Positions 7,501 to 16,920 are shown, counted from the first letter of the stretch. The stretch: DNA of 64,000 nucleotides from Alphaproteobacteria bacterium (GCA_017524525.1 JAFXVM010000005.1:48383-112382), one strand, 5' to 3'. A program made the numbers and translations. Notes: generated by a model from the sequence alone, not told the origin.

Positions 7501-10059
7501 ATGCCATCAAAATGTTTAATCGTACTTTTTACATGGTGTATTTTTGCTGTACCTGCTGTGGCACGAGATTCAATTGAAGACAATCCCGATTTCAAAACGA
7601 CCGAAGAGATTATTGCTTTGGCACATAATGAAAAACCTACTGAATGTGCATCCAGAATTTTTTCAAATGCTTTACATGAACACAGCAGCGAAGTAGAAGA
7701 TTCCATGGAGGAATACAAAGTTCGTGCATGGGCACGCGAAACCATGCAATCACCAGAAATTCTTCAACGCATTATGCAATGCCCAGAAATTCAATCTGTA
7801 AACGAAACCACAACTATAAATTTTTCACCTATTGTTTTTGAATTTCCATCTGGCAATCGAACAATTACTATTAATTACAGCACCCAACCAAAAGTATTAA
7901 AACAAAAATTATCACTGGCGAACAAACCGAGTCTGCCAGACGGTTCACCAAACCCAAAATTATTTGACCCCGATGATCCAGCTAAATATATAAACACAGA
8001 TCCTGCATGGTATGCGATTATGGTCGTTCAACATGATTCTTTGAAAGATTTTGTGGGGCCAGATAAAAACAACACTATTTCCGTCAAATATCTCGAAGAA
8101 AACATAGATTCTTTTTATCCGCATGGTTATTTGTGCACCAGCAAAAGCGCACTTGCCAATGACAACGACACTATAAACCAAGTTGTCCGCAAAGTTGTTG
8201 ATATCGAAAAAGATTCTAATGATTATTATGTTGCTGGCGATGTAAATCTTGAATGGATTATGTATGCTGAAATTGCCGCTGAAATTATTATCACTATTGT
8301 CACAGTTGGCATAGGCGAAGGTGTGATGATTGGTGCCAAGGGCGCACGTGCAACAAATACTGCAAACAAACTATCCAAAGAAGTAAGAACTTTAAGTAAA
8401 ATGGACGATGTCAAAGATTATATAAAACTTGCAAAAAACACTGATAACGCCGCCGACGTGGCAAAAGCCGAAAAATTAGCAAAAGAAAGCAAAAATGTTC
8501 AAAGATATATAGAAACAGCAAAAACTTTTGAAGAGGTTATGAAATACAGACGCGCGCTACGTGCTTTTAAACGACCCCAAACCGGCAACATAATCGCCAA
8601 GGCTTTTAAACGCATCAAGGCCGCCGGAAAAACTCTCAAAGCCGCCAACGGTGGCACAAAAATGTTAAATCAATCAGCCAAAGTTGTTCGTGGTGGGTTA
8701 AGTAAAACTTCTGCAAAAATAGGGCAAAGATTGTTTGATTCGACATTAAAAAACGGTGCTCGAATTGGACGTTTTCAACGCGATGCAGGATTAATTTATG
8801 GTGCCTTTACTTTGTTGGGGGAAATGTATGACAAAACTTCTTCTACATCCAAAGAATTTTCAAATGGAATCGAATTTAAACCTTTGTGTTTATTGTCTGC
8901 CGACGATTTAAAGGGTCAAGAAAATGTTGTAAATTACGGTATGTGGTTAATGTGGCTTGGAAATTCTGTTGACCCTGCAGACGATGATGCGGCTTATTTA
9001 CAAGCCAGTGATTTTGCAGAAAAATTTGCCTATGAATTGGAAAATTTTCAAGAAGAAACAAACCCTTCAAACTGGTGCAATGTTGATATTTACGTTGTGC
9101 GACCCATAATTCGCCTTGATGAAACTAATCCTGCCGACACCAAAGGTGAAATGTTTTATCTGTTTATGAACGACACTCCTTGGTCTTCGCACGACCAATT
9201 CAAAAGTGCCGTCAAAAACGAAGCTGAATGGGAACAACAACAACAATCTCTTTTTACAACAGACCCGTCTGGAAAATTCAAAAAACCAGGTGAAGACGAA
9301 ATTTCTCAACCAGACACAAATACTTCAACACCGAACAATGAAAATCCAGACAACACACAAAACAACTATTCAACAGAATCAAATTATAATACCACACCTG
9401 AAAATTTATATGCTTCTACATATAAAAGCAACCCAGAAAACCAACAGGACTTTCCAGACGACACATTTTGTAAAAAACATACAAATAACGATTCGAATAT
9501 TTACAGAAAAAGTGACGAATGTAATAAATTGTCTGGCAACGACCAAAGTCGTTGTAAAAAATGTGTCGCACACGCAGGAACCTATGAAAATGGACATTGT
9601 TATATAGAAATTTTACATTGGGTCTGTCGAGAAAAGGGCTGGGACGAAACTGAAACCAGAAGTTGCAACCAAAACAATCAATATAAAAAATGCGGCTTAA
9701 TTCGCAGATACGCAGACGCCGAACAACCATTTACTTGTCCAAAAGACGGTGTGCTAAGCGGTTGCTGTCAACACGGGAACAGTTCTGGGGCAAAACACCC
9801 GCCATTTAATATCGAAGGAAAGAAATTTACTCACATGAATTGCAAAGTGCCACTTTCTTCTAATCTCGATTGGCGCGTCGCATACGATAATGGTTCTGCC
9901 ATTGGCATCAAAGGCTTAAACAAAGCCACGCGTGCTTGGTGTATGCCAAGCGAAAGTTCGCATCCATGGAACGATAAAAATCAAAGCGGTGGCGCGAAAC
10001 ATTGTGCCAGAACAATTTCTGGCGGAACCAGTTTAAACTATTGGCATTCTTTAAACTAA
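7501..10059 (+). CDS. large exported protein with Cys-rich C terminus
   Basis: 852 residues, last gene of the operon that starts with the prepilin peptidase; 20 bases separate it from the previous gene, and AGGA precedes the ATG. Signal peptide at residues 1-22 (ending VPAVA). A hydrophobic helix at about 255-275 is followed by a Lys/Ala-rich helical region (~275-420). An Asn/Thr/Pro-rich linker (~590-655) leads to a Cys-rich domain with more than a dozen Cys, including FCKKH, DECNKL, RCKKCVAH, GCCQHG and HCARTI. This pattern suggests a disulfide-bonded adhesin-like or enzyme-like module, but I assign no function. Confidence 0.8.
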   Translation: MPSKCLIVLFTWCIFAVPAVARDSIEDNPDFKTTEEIIALAHNEKPTECASRIFSNALHEHSSEVEDSMEEYKVRAWARETMQSPEILQRIMQCPEIQSVNETTTINFSPIVFEFPSGNRTITINYSTQPKVLKQKLSLANKPSLPDGSPNPKLFDPDDPAKYINTDPAWYAIMVVQHDSLKDFVGPDKNNTISVKYLEENIDSFYPHGYLCTSKSALANDNDTINQVVRKVVDIEKDSNDYYVAGDVNLEWIMYAEIAAEIIITIVTVGIGEGVMIGAKGARATNTANKLSKEVRTLSKMDDVKDYIKLAKNTDNAADVAKAEKLAKESKNVQRYIETAKTFEEVMKYRRALRAFKRPQTGNIIAKAFKRIKAAGKTLKAANGGTKMLNQSAKVVRGGLSKTSAKIGQRLFDSTLKNGARIGRFQRDAGLIYGAFTLLGEMYDKTSSTSKEFSNGIEFKPLCLLSADDLKGQENVVNYGMWLMWLGNSVDPADDDAAYLQASDFAEKFAYELENFQEETNPSNWCNVDIYVVRPIIRLDETNPADTKGEMFYLFMNDTPWSSHDQFKSAVKNEAEWEQQQQSLFTTDPSGKFKKPGEDEISQPDTNTSTPNNENPDNTQNNYSTESNYNTTPENLYASTYKSNPENQQDFPDDTFCKKHTNNDSNIYRKSDECNKLSGNDQSRCKKCVAHAGTYENGHCYIEILHWVCREKGWDETETRSCNQNNQYKKCGLIRRYADAEQPFTCPKDGVLSGCCQHGNSSGAKHPPFNIEGKKFTHMNCKVPLSSNLDWRVAYDNGSAIGIKGLNKATRAWCMPSESSHPWNDKNQSGGAKHCARTISGGTSLNYWHSLN

Positions 10060-10071
10060 CATTTTATCTCA

Positions 10072-10101
10072 TTGCGTTTTTTATAAAAAATATGCTATAA
10101 T
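10072..10101 (+). promoter_or_regulatory. promoter of the small exported Cys protein
   Basis: TTGCGT (10072-10077), 18-base spacer, TATAAT (10096-10101). The ATG lies 25 bases downstream with a CAGGGGG ribosome site between. Confidence 0.7.
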
Positions 10102-10126
10102 AAAATCAAGAAAGCAGGGGGCGAAT

Positions 10127-10444
10127 ATGAAAAAGATATTTATCGCATTTATTATGGTTGTTGCAACTATCGGCAATACGTTCGCGTATCAGGTATTATC
10201 TACCAAGGAAATTGGCAAAGATGACGCACGAAACCAAAACGTTATTGTCAAATGCACAACTGATACAGGCAAAATGTCCGAAGAAGTATGTTCTCTGCGC
10301 AGATATGTAAAATGTACTGGCAAAGATAAAAAAACTAATTGTAATTCCTGGCAACCTTGGCGCGATTTACGTGATACAACAAATTCTTATTTTGATTGGA
10401 AATCCGCCGCATCCGCATGTTGTAAGAAAAAAGGATTAAGATAA
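10127..10444 (+). CDS. small exported Cys-containing protein
   Basis: 105 residues; family not recognised. Signal peptide at 1-20 (ends GNTFA). The mature protein of about 85 residues is basic and holds seven Cys (KCTT, EVCSLR, KCTGKD, TNCNSW, SACCKKK), consistent with an oxidised periplasmic or secreted protein. It has its own promoter and a strong ribosome site, so it is transcribed separately from the large operon before it. Nothing but a duplicated non-coding unit follows. Confidence 0.75.
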   Translation: MKKIFIAFIMVVATIGNTFAYQVLSTKEIGKDDARNQNVIVKCTTDTGKMSEEVCSLRRYVKCTGKDKKTNCNSWQPWRDLRDTTNSYFDWKSAASACCKKKGLR

Positions 10445-10445
10445 A

Positions 10446-10516
10446 TCTGGCTTTCGCTGGTAATCGAACCGCCACCCGCCGTTTCTTCGTCACGCCCACA
10501 AAAATAAAAATAGGGC
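10446..10516. repeat. direct repeat unit, copy 1
   Basis: 71-bp unit starting TCTGGCTTTCGCTGGTA, repeated almost exactly at 10617-10689 (one 2-3 base difference after GGTA and one C/T change). Its centre TCGAACCGCC equals the T-arm sequence of the nearby tRNA-Val on the minus strand, so the unit may descend from a tRNA 3' end. It ends in a terminator-like hairpin. Confidence 0.75.
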
Positions 10517-10535
10517 AAAACGCCCATTTTTAATA
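10507..10535. terminator. terminator-like hairpin in repeat copy 1
   Basis: GGGC AAAAC GCCC with A-rich 5' and T-rich 3' flanks (10513-10525 core), able to act on both strands. Confidence 0.6.
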
Positions 10536-10616
10536 ATTAGTGATACCAAAGCGGACTGGTCTCGTTAAAACTCGACCTCACTGCGCTCATCGGCTTTGCC
10601 GACCGCCATACTGCCG

Positions 10617-10689
10617 TCTGGCTTTCGCTGGTAGAGTCGAACCGCCACCTGCCGTTTCTTCGTCACGCCCACAAAAATAAAAATAGGGC
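10617..10689. repeat. direct repeat unit, copy 2
   Basis: 73-bp second copy of the unit at 10446-10516, starting 171 bp after the first. It lies directly beside the tRNA-Val gene. The 100 bp between the copies are GC-richer than the neighbourhood, hold a small CGGC/GCCG hairpin, and have no ORF. Confidence 0.75.
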
Positions 10690-10708
10690 GAAAAAACGCC
10701 CATTTTTA
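10680..10708. terminator. terminator downstream of the tRNA cluster
   Basis: GGGCG AAAAAA CGCCC with A-run and T-run flanks. It lies just 3' of tRNA-Val on the minus strand and would end the tRNA transcript. Confidence 0.7.
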
Positions 10709-10712
10709 TTTT

Positions 10713-10789
10713 TGGTGGATGTGGGCGGACTCGAACCGCCGACCCCTACGATGTGAACGTAGTGCTCTAACCAACTGAGCCACACATCC
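10713..10789 (-). tRNA. tRNA-Val (anticodon CAC)
   Basis: 77 nt including encoded CCA. Acceptor stem GGATGTG/CACATCC is perfect. The anticodon stem CTACG/CGTAG closes a TTCACAT loop, giving anticodon CAC (reads GUG). T-arm GGCGG TTCGAGT CCGCC. Last of four tRNAs in a minus-strand cluster. Confidence 0.95.
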
Positions 10790-10832
10790 AAAAACTTTCA
10801 ATAAAAAATCCGCCGCTGCGGAAATCAAGTTT

Positions 10833-10919
10833 TGGTGGGGATAGTGGGACTTGAACCCACACGATCGCAATGATCAAAGGATTTTAAGTCCTCAGCGTCT
10901 ACCATTCCGCCATATCCCC
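10833..10919 (-). tRNA. tRNA-Leu (anticodon UAA)
   Basis: 87 nt with a long variable arm typical of Leu and with encoded CCA. Acceptor GGGGATA/TATCCCC. Anticodon loop CTTAAAA gives UAA. T-arm GTGGG TTCAAGT CCCAC. Confidence 0.95.
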
Positions 10920-10999
10920 AGGACTTTTGCTTCTACCAACACATCTTTGCTATTGCAAATCTGTGGCTTGCCACCCGAAGCATCTATTAATGCGAAGGG

Positions 11000-11075
11000 T
11001 GGTGGAGCTGATGAGATTCGAACTCACGACCTCTGCATTGCGAACGCAGCGCTCTACCAACTGAGCTACAACCCC
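11000..11075 (-). tRNA. tRNA-Ala (anticodon CGC)
   Basis: 76 nt with encoded CCA. The acceptor stem GGGGTTG with CAGCTCC contains the G3-U70 wobble pair that identifies alanine tRNAs. Anticodon loop TTCGCAA gives CGC (reads GCG). Confidence 0.95.
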
Positions 11076-11096
11076 AAAAACTCTTCTTCAAACATA

Positions 11097-11183
11097 TGGT
11101 GGGCATAAGAAGACTCGAACTTCCAAGGTATCGCTACCACTAGTACCTGAAACTAGCGCGTCTACCAATTCCGCCATATGCCC
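11097..11183 (-). tRNA. tRNA-Leu (anticodon CAG)
   Basis: 87 nt with a long variable arm and encoded CCA. Acceptor GGGCATA/TATGCCC. Anticodon stem CTAGT/ACTAG closes loop TTCAGGT, anticodon CAG (reads CUG). First gene of the cluster in the direction of transcription. Confidence 0.95.
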
Positions 11184-11282
11184 GTTCAAAGCACGATGAA
11201 TAATAAACTATATCAACCGATTTTGCAACAAGAAAAATTTGATTTTTATTAAAAATTTTATAAAAAAATCATGTGATTTTGC

Positions 11283-11312
11283 TTGCTCTACATTTTATAA
11301 ATTTGCTAAAAT
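11283..11312 (+). promoter_or_regulatory. putative promoter of the 862-residue exported protein
   Basis: TTGCTC (11283-11288), 18-base spacer, extended -10 TGCTAAAAT (hexamer 11307-11312). The ATG at 11323 is only 10 bases further, so the 5' leader would be a few bases at most. Confidence 0.5.
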
Positions 11313-11322
11313 TACAGAAGAG

Positions 11323-13911
11323 ATGAAGAAAATTCTGCTTTTTGTTTTATCGGGTCTGTTCTGCATGTTCAATGCGGACGCTGCATCACGTGGCGAAAAA
11401 ACTGTGGTTCGCAACAAATATGCCCAGGGCGCAACAGCCATGCGTGCGACACGATCTGTGACATCCAGAACCCCTGTAAAAACGGTTGTTGCGCCCCGCG
11501 CAACAAAACCTGTTTCTGTTTTATTGCCGCGATCTGAAAATAAAACCACAGCAACCCGGACATCTGTACGTTCTGCAACGAAACAAAACCGCACTGTATC
11601 TGCACGCGCAGCGACAACAACCGATGAAAAGCCTGCGGCAACCGAAACTCGTACAGGCACAGAATACGAACAATGCAAAACCGCTTTTTTCGATTGTATG
11701 GATCAATTTTGTCAATTAAAAAACGACAACTTTAGAAGATGCTCTTGCAGTGAGAGAGTGTTTGATTTTCAAGACACATCTGAAAACTATCAAACAATCA
11801 GCACAAAATTAAACGAATTCAATGAAAACCTTGATGTTGTGGGCATGACAAAAGAACAAGCCACAGCAATCAAAACAGCATCCGAAGGCGAAGACGCATT
11901 AACCGAAGATAAATCAGCATCTAAACAATTATTACAAGCCATTATGAATTCTATCAAAGGCGAAGATGCCACAGTTGGTGGAAAACACAGCAATTTGAAC
12001 AGCATAAACCTTTCTGCTGATTTCACTAACGTTTTCAACACAGATGATTCTGCCCAAATTATCGCATCATACAATGGCGCAACTTTATACAAAGCGGTTT
12101 ACCAAAAATGTCGTAATGCCGTCAAAGATGATTGTAATAACGCTTCTTTGCAACGGGCAATTAACGCTTATTTGATGGCCATAGAACAAGATTGCAACAC
12201 GGTCGAAGCAGCACTTAAAAAGCAACAAAAAACTCTTAAGGCAGCAACCCACGAAAGTGGTGCATTGCTTGATTTGGCACGCGTTGAAAATCGTAAAAAA
12301 CACAATTCTGATGATATCGCAACATGCTTGACCAACGTTGAAACAGCAATACAAAGCGAAGAGGTTTGTGGTGCAAATTACCATAAATGTCTTGATTACG
12401 GGCAATTTATTGATGTTAATACTGGCGCGCCTTTGACTGGGGTCACAAATTTTTATGAATTGGGTAATTTGTTGACTTTTAAAACCGGTACAGAACTGAA
12501 AGATCAGCAATTATCTAAAATTCAAAACAACAAAACCTTTGTTCAATTTTTTGAAAACAAAACAAAGAAATTTGCCAAAAATTCTTTAGACAAATGCACA
12601 GAAGACGCAGATTTTGTATGGCAACAATATCTAGACAGGGCTTTAATAGATATTTATTATGCACAACAATCCAAAGTAAAAACAATAAAACAAAGTTGTC
12701 TTGATTTGGTTGCAAGTTGTTATGACAACCAAAATACCGCTGTAGCCACAGCAATCGCAAATTTAACCGGCAATACAACAGTATTATTAAAACCAACAAC
12801 TATTTCTTTGACGACTGAATTATGTAATGATTACATAGAATCTTGTAACGGCATGTTTAACAAGAATTCTAATGACGACATAATAAAACAATACATTGCA
12901 ACAAAAGATAAAAATGATGCCCTGAACGCATGTCGCGCAATTGCCCAACAATGCTTTGACAGTTTCGGTGGTTCCGCGTACAACAATTTTTATTACACAC
13001 AAAGTGGATTATTTAGACCAGGTCAGGCAATGGATTGGTTTACTCTCTATACACACGATACTGCTTCTCCAGATAACGTGGTAATACTTTCGCCATGTGC
13101 ACAACAAGTTGCCAACACCAATGGCTGTGCCGAAGTATTAGAAGAAGCATTTGGCGGATTTGATAAATATATAGATTCAACAAACAACTATACTTTTTCT
13201 TATTTTTATTCCCCAGATAACTCTTCAGACATTGCAGTTAATGCAACATATTTAACAAGGAAAATTCGACCAACAGGGGTTGCCACAGAAATATATTATA
13301 AAATCATAGACAACTTGAAAAATCATTGTGCTGGGCTGGGTGGTTATTTTGTAGAATACAAATATGCCAAAGAATACGGCTATAAGACAAACGATTTTTG
13401 TAAAATAGATTCCGCCAATCCTTCAAGTGTATTTTATATCAGTCCTGGTTCGTCCCCGAACACTACTTTGGTGTATTGGTACCATTTCATGAGCGAAGAA
13501 AACATGTGTCCGTCTCAATACGCCTATGATGTGGATGTTCAATCATGGGGCATGTGTTCTTGCTGGGAAAATGGCGGATACAGAAGTAAAAACGGAACAT
13601 TATCAACATGCAGACCTTTGTTGCCGTCAATATCTGGTCAAAACGATCCTTTGTGTTCTGCCACAATGCTGTGTTCTGCGTCAACAACAAACGAAGCCCT
13701 GTGTCAAAGTTCTCGTTCTGTCGACAATGTTCAACATTGGTGCAACCAGTCAGTGTTTTCAACCAATGGACAACTTTGCCCGACAATGCACATAACAACA
13801 GACCCAAACGACCAAGATTCTCCTAAGGCTTTTTGTGCCGATGAAAACAACAATATAATAGACACAGTCAAATATAACGTCTATAAGCGTATGATAACGG
13901 AACAATATTAA
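11323..13911 (+). CDS. large Cys-rich exported protein
   Basis: 862 residues from the ATG at 11323, which begins a good signal peptide (MKKILLFVLSGLFCMFNADA). An upstream in-frame start at 11239 would put 28 odd residues before it. After a basic Thr/Arg/Ala linker (~20-105) comes a Cys-rich segment (EQCKTAFFDCMDQFC, then RRCSCSERVFDF) and a long helical domain. Many Cys pairs follow (CRNAVKDDC, DCNTVEA, CNDYIESCNG, CRAIAQQCFD), and the tail is Cys/Ser-rich (CSCWENGGY, CSATMLCSAS). I see no catalytic motif. Probably secreted or surface-bound. Its stop codon shares the palindrome TTAA with the stop of lpxB on the other strand. Confidence 0.8.
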   Translation: MKKILLFVLSGLFCMFNADAASRGEKTVVRNKYAQGATAMRATRSVTSRTPVKTVVAPRATKPVSVLLPRSENKTTATRTSVRSATKQNRTVSARAATTTDEKPAATETRTGTEYEQCKTAFFDCMDQFCQLKNDNFRRCSCSERVFDFQDTSENYQTISTKLNEFNENLDVVGMTKEQATAIKTASEGEDALTEDKSASKQLLQAIMNSIKGEDATVGGKHSNLNSINLSADFTNVFNTDDSAQIIASYNGATLYKAVYQKCRNAVKDDCNNASLQRAINAYLMAIEQDCNTVEAALKKQQKTLKAATHESGALLDLARVENRKKHNSDDIATCLTNVETAIQSEEVCGANYHKCLDYGQFIDVNTGAPLTGVTNFYELGNLLTFKTGTELKDQQLSKIQNNKTFVQFFENKTKKFAKNSLDKCTEDADFVWQQYLDRALIDIYYAQQSKVKTIKQSCLDLVASCYDNQNTAVATAIANLTGNTTVLLKPTTISLTTELCNDYIESCNGMFNKNSNDDIIKQYIATKDKNDALNACRAIAQQCFDSFGGSAYNNFYYTQSGLFRPGQAMDWFTLYTHDTASPDNVVILSPCAQQVANTNGCAEVLEEAFGGFDKYIDSTNNYTFSYFYSPDNSSDIAVNATYLTRKIRPTGVATEIYYKIIDNLKNHCAGLGGYFVEYKYAKEYGYKTNDFCKIDSANPSSVFYISPGSSPNTTLVYWYHFMSEENMCPSQYAYDVDVQSWGMCSCWENGGYRSKNGTLSTCRPLLPSISGQNDPLCSATMLCSASTTNEALCQSSRSVDNVQHWCNQSVFSTNGQLCPTMHITTDPNDQDSPKAFCADENNNIIDTVKYNVYKRMITEQY

Positions 13912-15026
13912 AAATTTAAAATATCATTTGCGATTAATTTAGCAGGTTTTTGATGAGAAATTTTCCATTTATCATCTGCAGATTTTAACTCTTGTATCAT
14001 AAACTTTCTATTATTTTCCAAAGTCAATTTTTTTACCCATTTTACAATTTCTTGGGGATTTGCTGCATTTCCTAATAATTCTGGATATATCGTTTTATTC
14101 ATCAAAATATTTACCAACGAAGCCCATTTTACTTTCAATAAAATATGCGCCAAACCCCAAGTCAAAGGATTCATTTTATACACAACTATCGCAGGAATAT
14201 GCATCATTGCCAATTCAGCAGAAACAGTCCCACTAGCAACAATCGCGATAAAAGTATTCGCGTACACATTATATCTTTCGGTTGCTTTGACCAATTTTGG
14301 TTTTGTTTTCCAATTCTTCACTTCGTTTTTCACAAAAGATTCAGTTGTTTCAACAGTCGGTATTATAAATTTATAATTTTCATAGCCGTCTTGAACCAGC
14401 ATATCCACAGTTTTATGAAAAACCGGTAATAATTTTTTTACTTCGCTCATACGGCTTCCTGGAACCAAAGTTATAATTTTTTCCTTTGATTTAACAGATT
14501 GATATTTTTCGATACCGTCTGCCACAGGATGCCCCACAGCAACAGTGGTTAAACCATATTTTTCAAAATAGGGCTTTTCAAATTCAAAAAAAGAATATAG
14601 TTTATCAAATATTTTGGCATATTTACGGGCACGCTTTGCCCCCCAAGCCCAAACCTGTGGCGCAACAACATGATAAAATTTTATTGCCTTTGTCTGCGGG
14701 TATTTTTTTACACCCTTAACAACCGCTTTTGCAAAACCAGGCGAATCTATAGTCAAAACAATATCTGGATTTTCCTTTATTATGGCAGCAACAGTTTGCT
14801 TTATACGCAAAGACAAAGTTTTGGCATGTCCCAAAACTTCAAAAACCCCCATAACCGATAAATCAGACATTGGAAACAACGGTTTTAAGCCCGCGGCAAT
14901 CATATTTTGACCACCAATTCCAACAAATTCAACATTTTCAGGCATTTCGCCCATTATTTTTCCACCCAAAACATCACCGGAAACTTCGCCTGCAATAACA
15001 AAAATTTTTTTCTTAGTGGTTTTCAT
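13908..15026 (-). CDS. lpxB: lipid-A-disaccharide synthase
   Basis: Inner-membrane-associated glycosyltransferase joining UDP-2,3-diacylglucosamine and lipid X. 372 residues from the ATG at 15026, which has GGAACAG upstream; a TTG 15 bases earlier is the alternative. Family motifs: IFVIAGEVSGDVLGG at the start, GIGGQNM, LTIDSPGF, HVVAPQVWAWG, GHPVAD and LVPGSRMSEV. Length is normal. It overlaps the end of lpxA by 14 bases and is surely co-transcribed with it. The usual lpxD-fabZ-lpxA set is not complete here: no fabZ or lpxD lies upstream. Confidence 0.96.
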   Translation of the reverse strand: MKTTKKKIFVIAGEVSGDVLGGKIMGEMPENVEFVGIGGQNMIAAGLKPLFPMSDLSVMGVFEVLGHAKTLSLRIKQTVAAIIKENPDIVLTIDSPGFAKAVVKGVKKYPQTKAIKFYHVVAPQVWAWGAKRARKYAKIFDKLYSFFEFEKPYFEKYGLTTVAVGHPVADGIEKYQSVKSKEKIITLVPGSRMSEVKKLLPVFHKTVDMLVQDGYENYKFIIPTVETTESFVKNEVKNWKTKPKLVKATERYNVYANTFIAIVASGTVSAELAMMHIPAIVVYKMNPLTWGLAHILLKVKWASLVNILMNKTIYPELLGNAANPQEIVKWVKKLTLENNRKFMIQELKSADDKWKISHQKPAKLIANDILNF

Positions 15027-15819
15027 TTTTAGCTGTTCCAATTCCGCGTTTAGAACGATTTTCGATAAAATCTATGGCATCCATAGCATATTTATTATTT
15101 TTCACATCTTTGCGAACTTTGTTTATTCTGTCTGAAACAGTTCCTTCACTGTCACCAAATACAGCCGAATACACAGTATGTATTGCATGCAAGTCTTCAT
15201 TTGTAAAACCATGTCGCATCAAACCAACACGATTAATCGTACGATATACTGCACGCGCACCATCATAAATAGCATAAGGCAACACGTCATTACCGACACC
15301 ACTCATTCCACCAATAAATGCATTACGCCCAATACGCGCAAACTGTAAAACCATAACACCACCAGATAGTATAGCAAAATCTTCAACTTCTACATGACCT
15401 GCAACCTGAACCAAATTAGACATCACTACACTGTTTCCAATTTTACAATCATGTCCTACATGCGCGTTTACCATTATTTGACAATCGTCCCCAATCTCAG
15501 TTCCATCTGATGCAGGTGTTCCAGAATGGATAGTCACATATTCACGAATTTTACAGCGTTTACCAATACGCAAACCCGTCATCGTTGATTCATCCTGCCA
15601 TTTTAAATCCTGACTCATAACCCCCAGCACAGCAAAAGGGTACACAATAGAATCATCGCCAATAGATGTTTTTCCTTCAATTACAACGTTGGATACCAAT
15701 TCTACGCGGTCACCCAAAACAACATTAGGCCCCACAATACAGAAAGGTCCAATTTTACACTCGTTTCCAATAATCGCACCAGGTTTAATAATCGCACTTG
15801 GATGAATAATAGTCGCCAT
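15013..15819 (-). CDS. lpxA: acyl-ACP--UDP-N-acetylglucosamine O-acyltransferase
   Basis: First step of lipid A synthesis. 268 residues, the normal length. The N-terminal two thirds are hexapeptide repeats forming a left-handed beta helix (IIHPSAIIKPGAIIG, VVLGDRVEL and so on), with the catalytic-type His in NAHVGHD. The C-terminal third is the helical LpxA domain (NRVGLMRHGFTNEDLHAIH). The ATG follows GGAT. Co-transcribed with lpxB. Confidence 0.96.
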   Translation of the reverse strand: MATIIHPSAIIKPGAIIGNECKIGPFCIVGPNVVLGDRVELVSNVVIEGKTSIGDDSIVYPFAVLGVMSQDLKWQDESTMTGLRIGKRCKIREYVTIHSGTPASDGTEIGDDCQIMVNAHVGHDCKIGNSVVMSNLVQVAGHVEVEDFAILSGGVMVLQFARIGRNAFIGGMSGVGNDVLPYAIYDGARAVYRTINRVGLMRHGFTNEDLHAIHTVYSAVFGDSEGTVSDRINKVRKDVKNNKYAMDAIDFIENRSKRGIGTAKNENH

Positions 15820-15897
15820 TTTTAATCCGTTTTTTAATGTTCACAAAGTGATATTACACCAAAACGATTAAATATGGTATTCAATAAATATAACGAA

Positions 15898-16893
15898 TTA
15901 TAACAATTTCGTAAAATCTTTGTAATGAAGTTTTTCAGACACAGAAAATAAATATGCTGTTCCTAACAAACTGATAACAGGACATATTATGATTATTCCA
16001 AAACTTATCAACATCAAAGCCCAAGATTGTTTAAAAACTTTTTCATACGAAGTTTTACCATGATATATAGACAACATTTCGTTTATCGCCAATGACGCCA
16101 ACAAACCCGCAAACACAGGCACAGATTCTGTTGAAACCAATAAAACAAAGGCAAATATAGATAATATACGGAAAAGCCATTTCAATTTTATATATGCGCT
16201 TTGATAAATTTTGCCACGCGCATTGGTATATTTCGCAACAAGTGCAGTAATTCCAAAAAAGCCACACAACAACACAGCCCCAACATGTATCAAAGTCAAA
16301 TTTCCCAATTGACCGAACCTAAAAAATTCTGGTTGCATCAATATAAGAATTGACATAACAACAAAAATCATACTGCCCCAAAAAATATTAGACAGTTTTG
16401 TATTTAATCTGCTGCCAACCACCATACCACAAAAAACAGCACTTAACTGCAAAAGTATTCCCCACAGAGTAGGTTTAGCGGAAAAAACTGCCAACACTAC
16501 CAAAGAAAGCAATACAAACCACTTTGATTTTTTTGTGGCTATCTTAGACAAATAATTCATTTTCTTGGCCTGATTTACAACAAACACCATAGACGCAAAC
16601 AAAACCGTTGCCACAGATACAGGCAACAAAGATATACCATCACGTATTACCGCGTAATTGCCACCAAAAATCATTAACCACAACACCAAAAACAACACAG
16701 ACCAAAAACCAACCTTGGCTTCTATGTCTTGGTTTGCCCAACCAATTCTAGTGATAAAATCTCGCCCATACAGATACACCATAAAAAACAATGGAATACT
16801 AAACAATCCAACCACAAAAAAATATGGGCTGTATAACGCTGCGTTATTAAAAGAACTTACTGCCGTAGAAACGATTGATACATCATTAAACAT
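15898..16893 (-). CDS. multi-pass membrane protein, unknown function
   Basis: 331 residues with about eight or nine hydrophobic helices and few charged residues outside short loops; no family recognised. Notable short motifs are VYLYGRDFITRIGWANQDIE after the first helix and SAKPTLWGILLQL. No signal peptide. AAAAGG stands before the ATG. It sits upstream of lpxA/lpxB on the same strand with a 78-bp gap, and divergent from the methyltransferase gene, whose start is 38 bp away. An envelope role is possible from context only. Confidence 0.7.
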   Translation of the reverse strand: MFNDVSIVSTAVSSFNNAALYSPYFFVVGLFSIPLFFMVYLYGRDFITRIGWANQDIEAKVGFWSVLFLVLWLMIFGGNYAVIRDGISLLPVSVATVLFASMVFVVNQAKKMNYLSKIATKKSKWFVLLSLVVLAVFSAKPTLWGILLQLSAVFCGMVVGSRLNTKLSNIFWGSMIFVVMSILILMQPEFFRFGQLGNLTLIHVGAVLLCGFFGITALVAKYTNARGKIYQSAYIKLKWLFRILSIFAFVLLVSTESVPVFAGLLASLAINEMLSIYHGKTSYEKVFKQSWALMLISFGIIIICPVISLLGTAYLFSVSEKLHYKDFTKLL

Positions 16894-16920
16894 AAACTTG
16901 CCTTTTTGTTTTATTGAATT

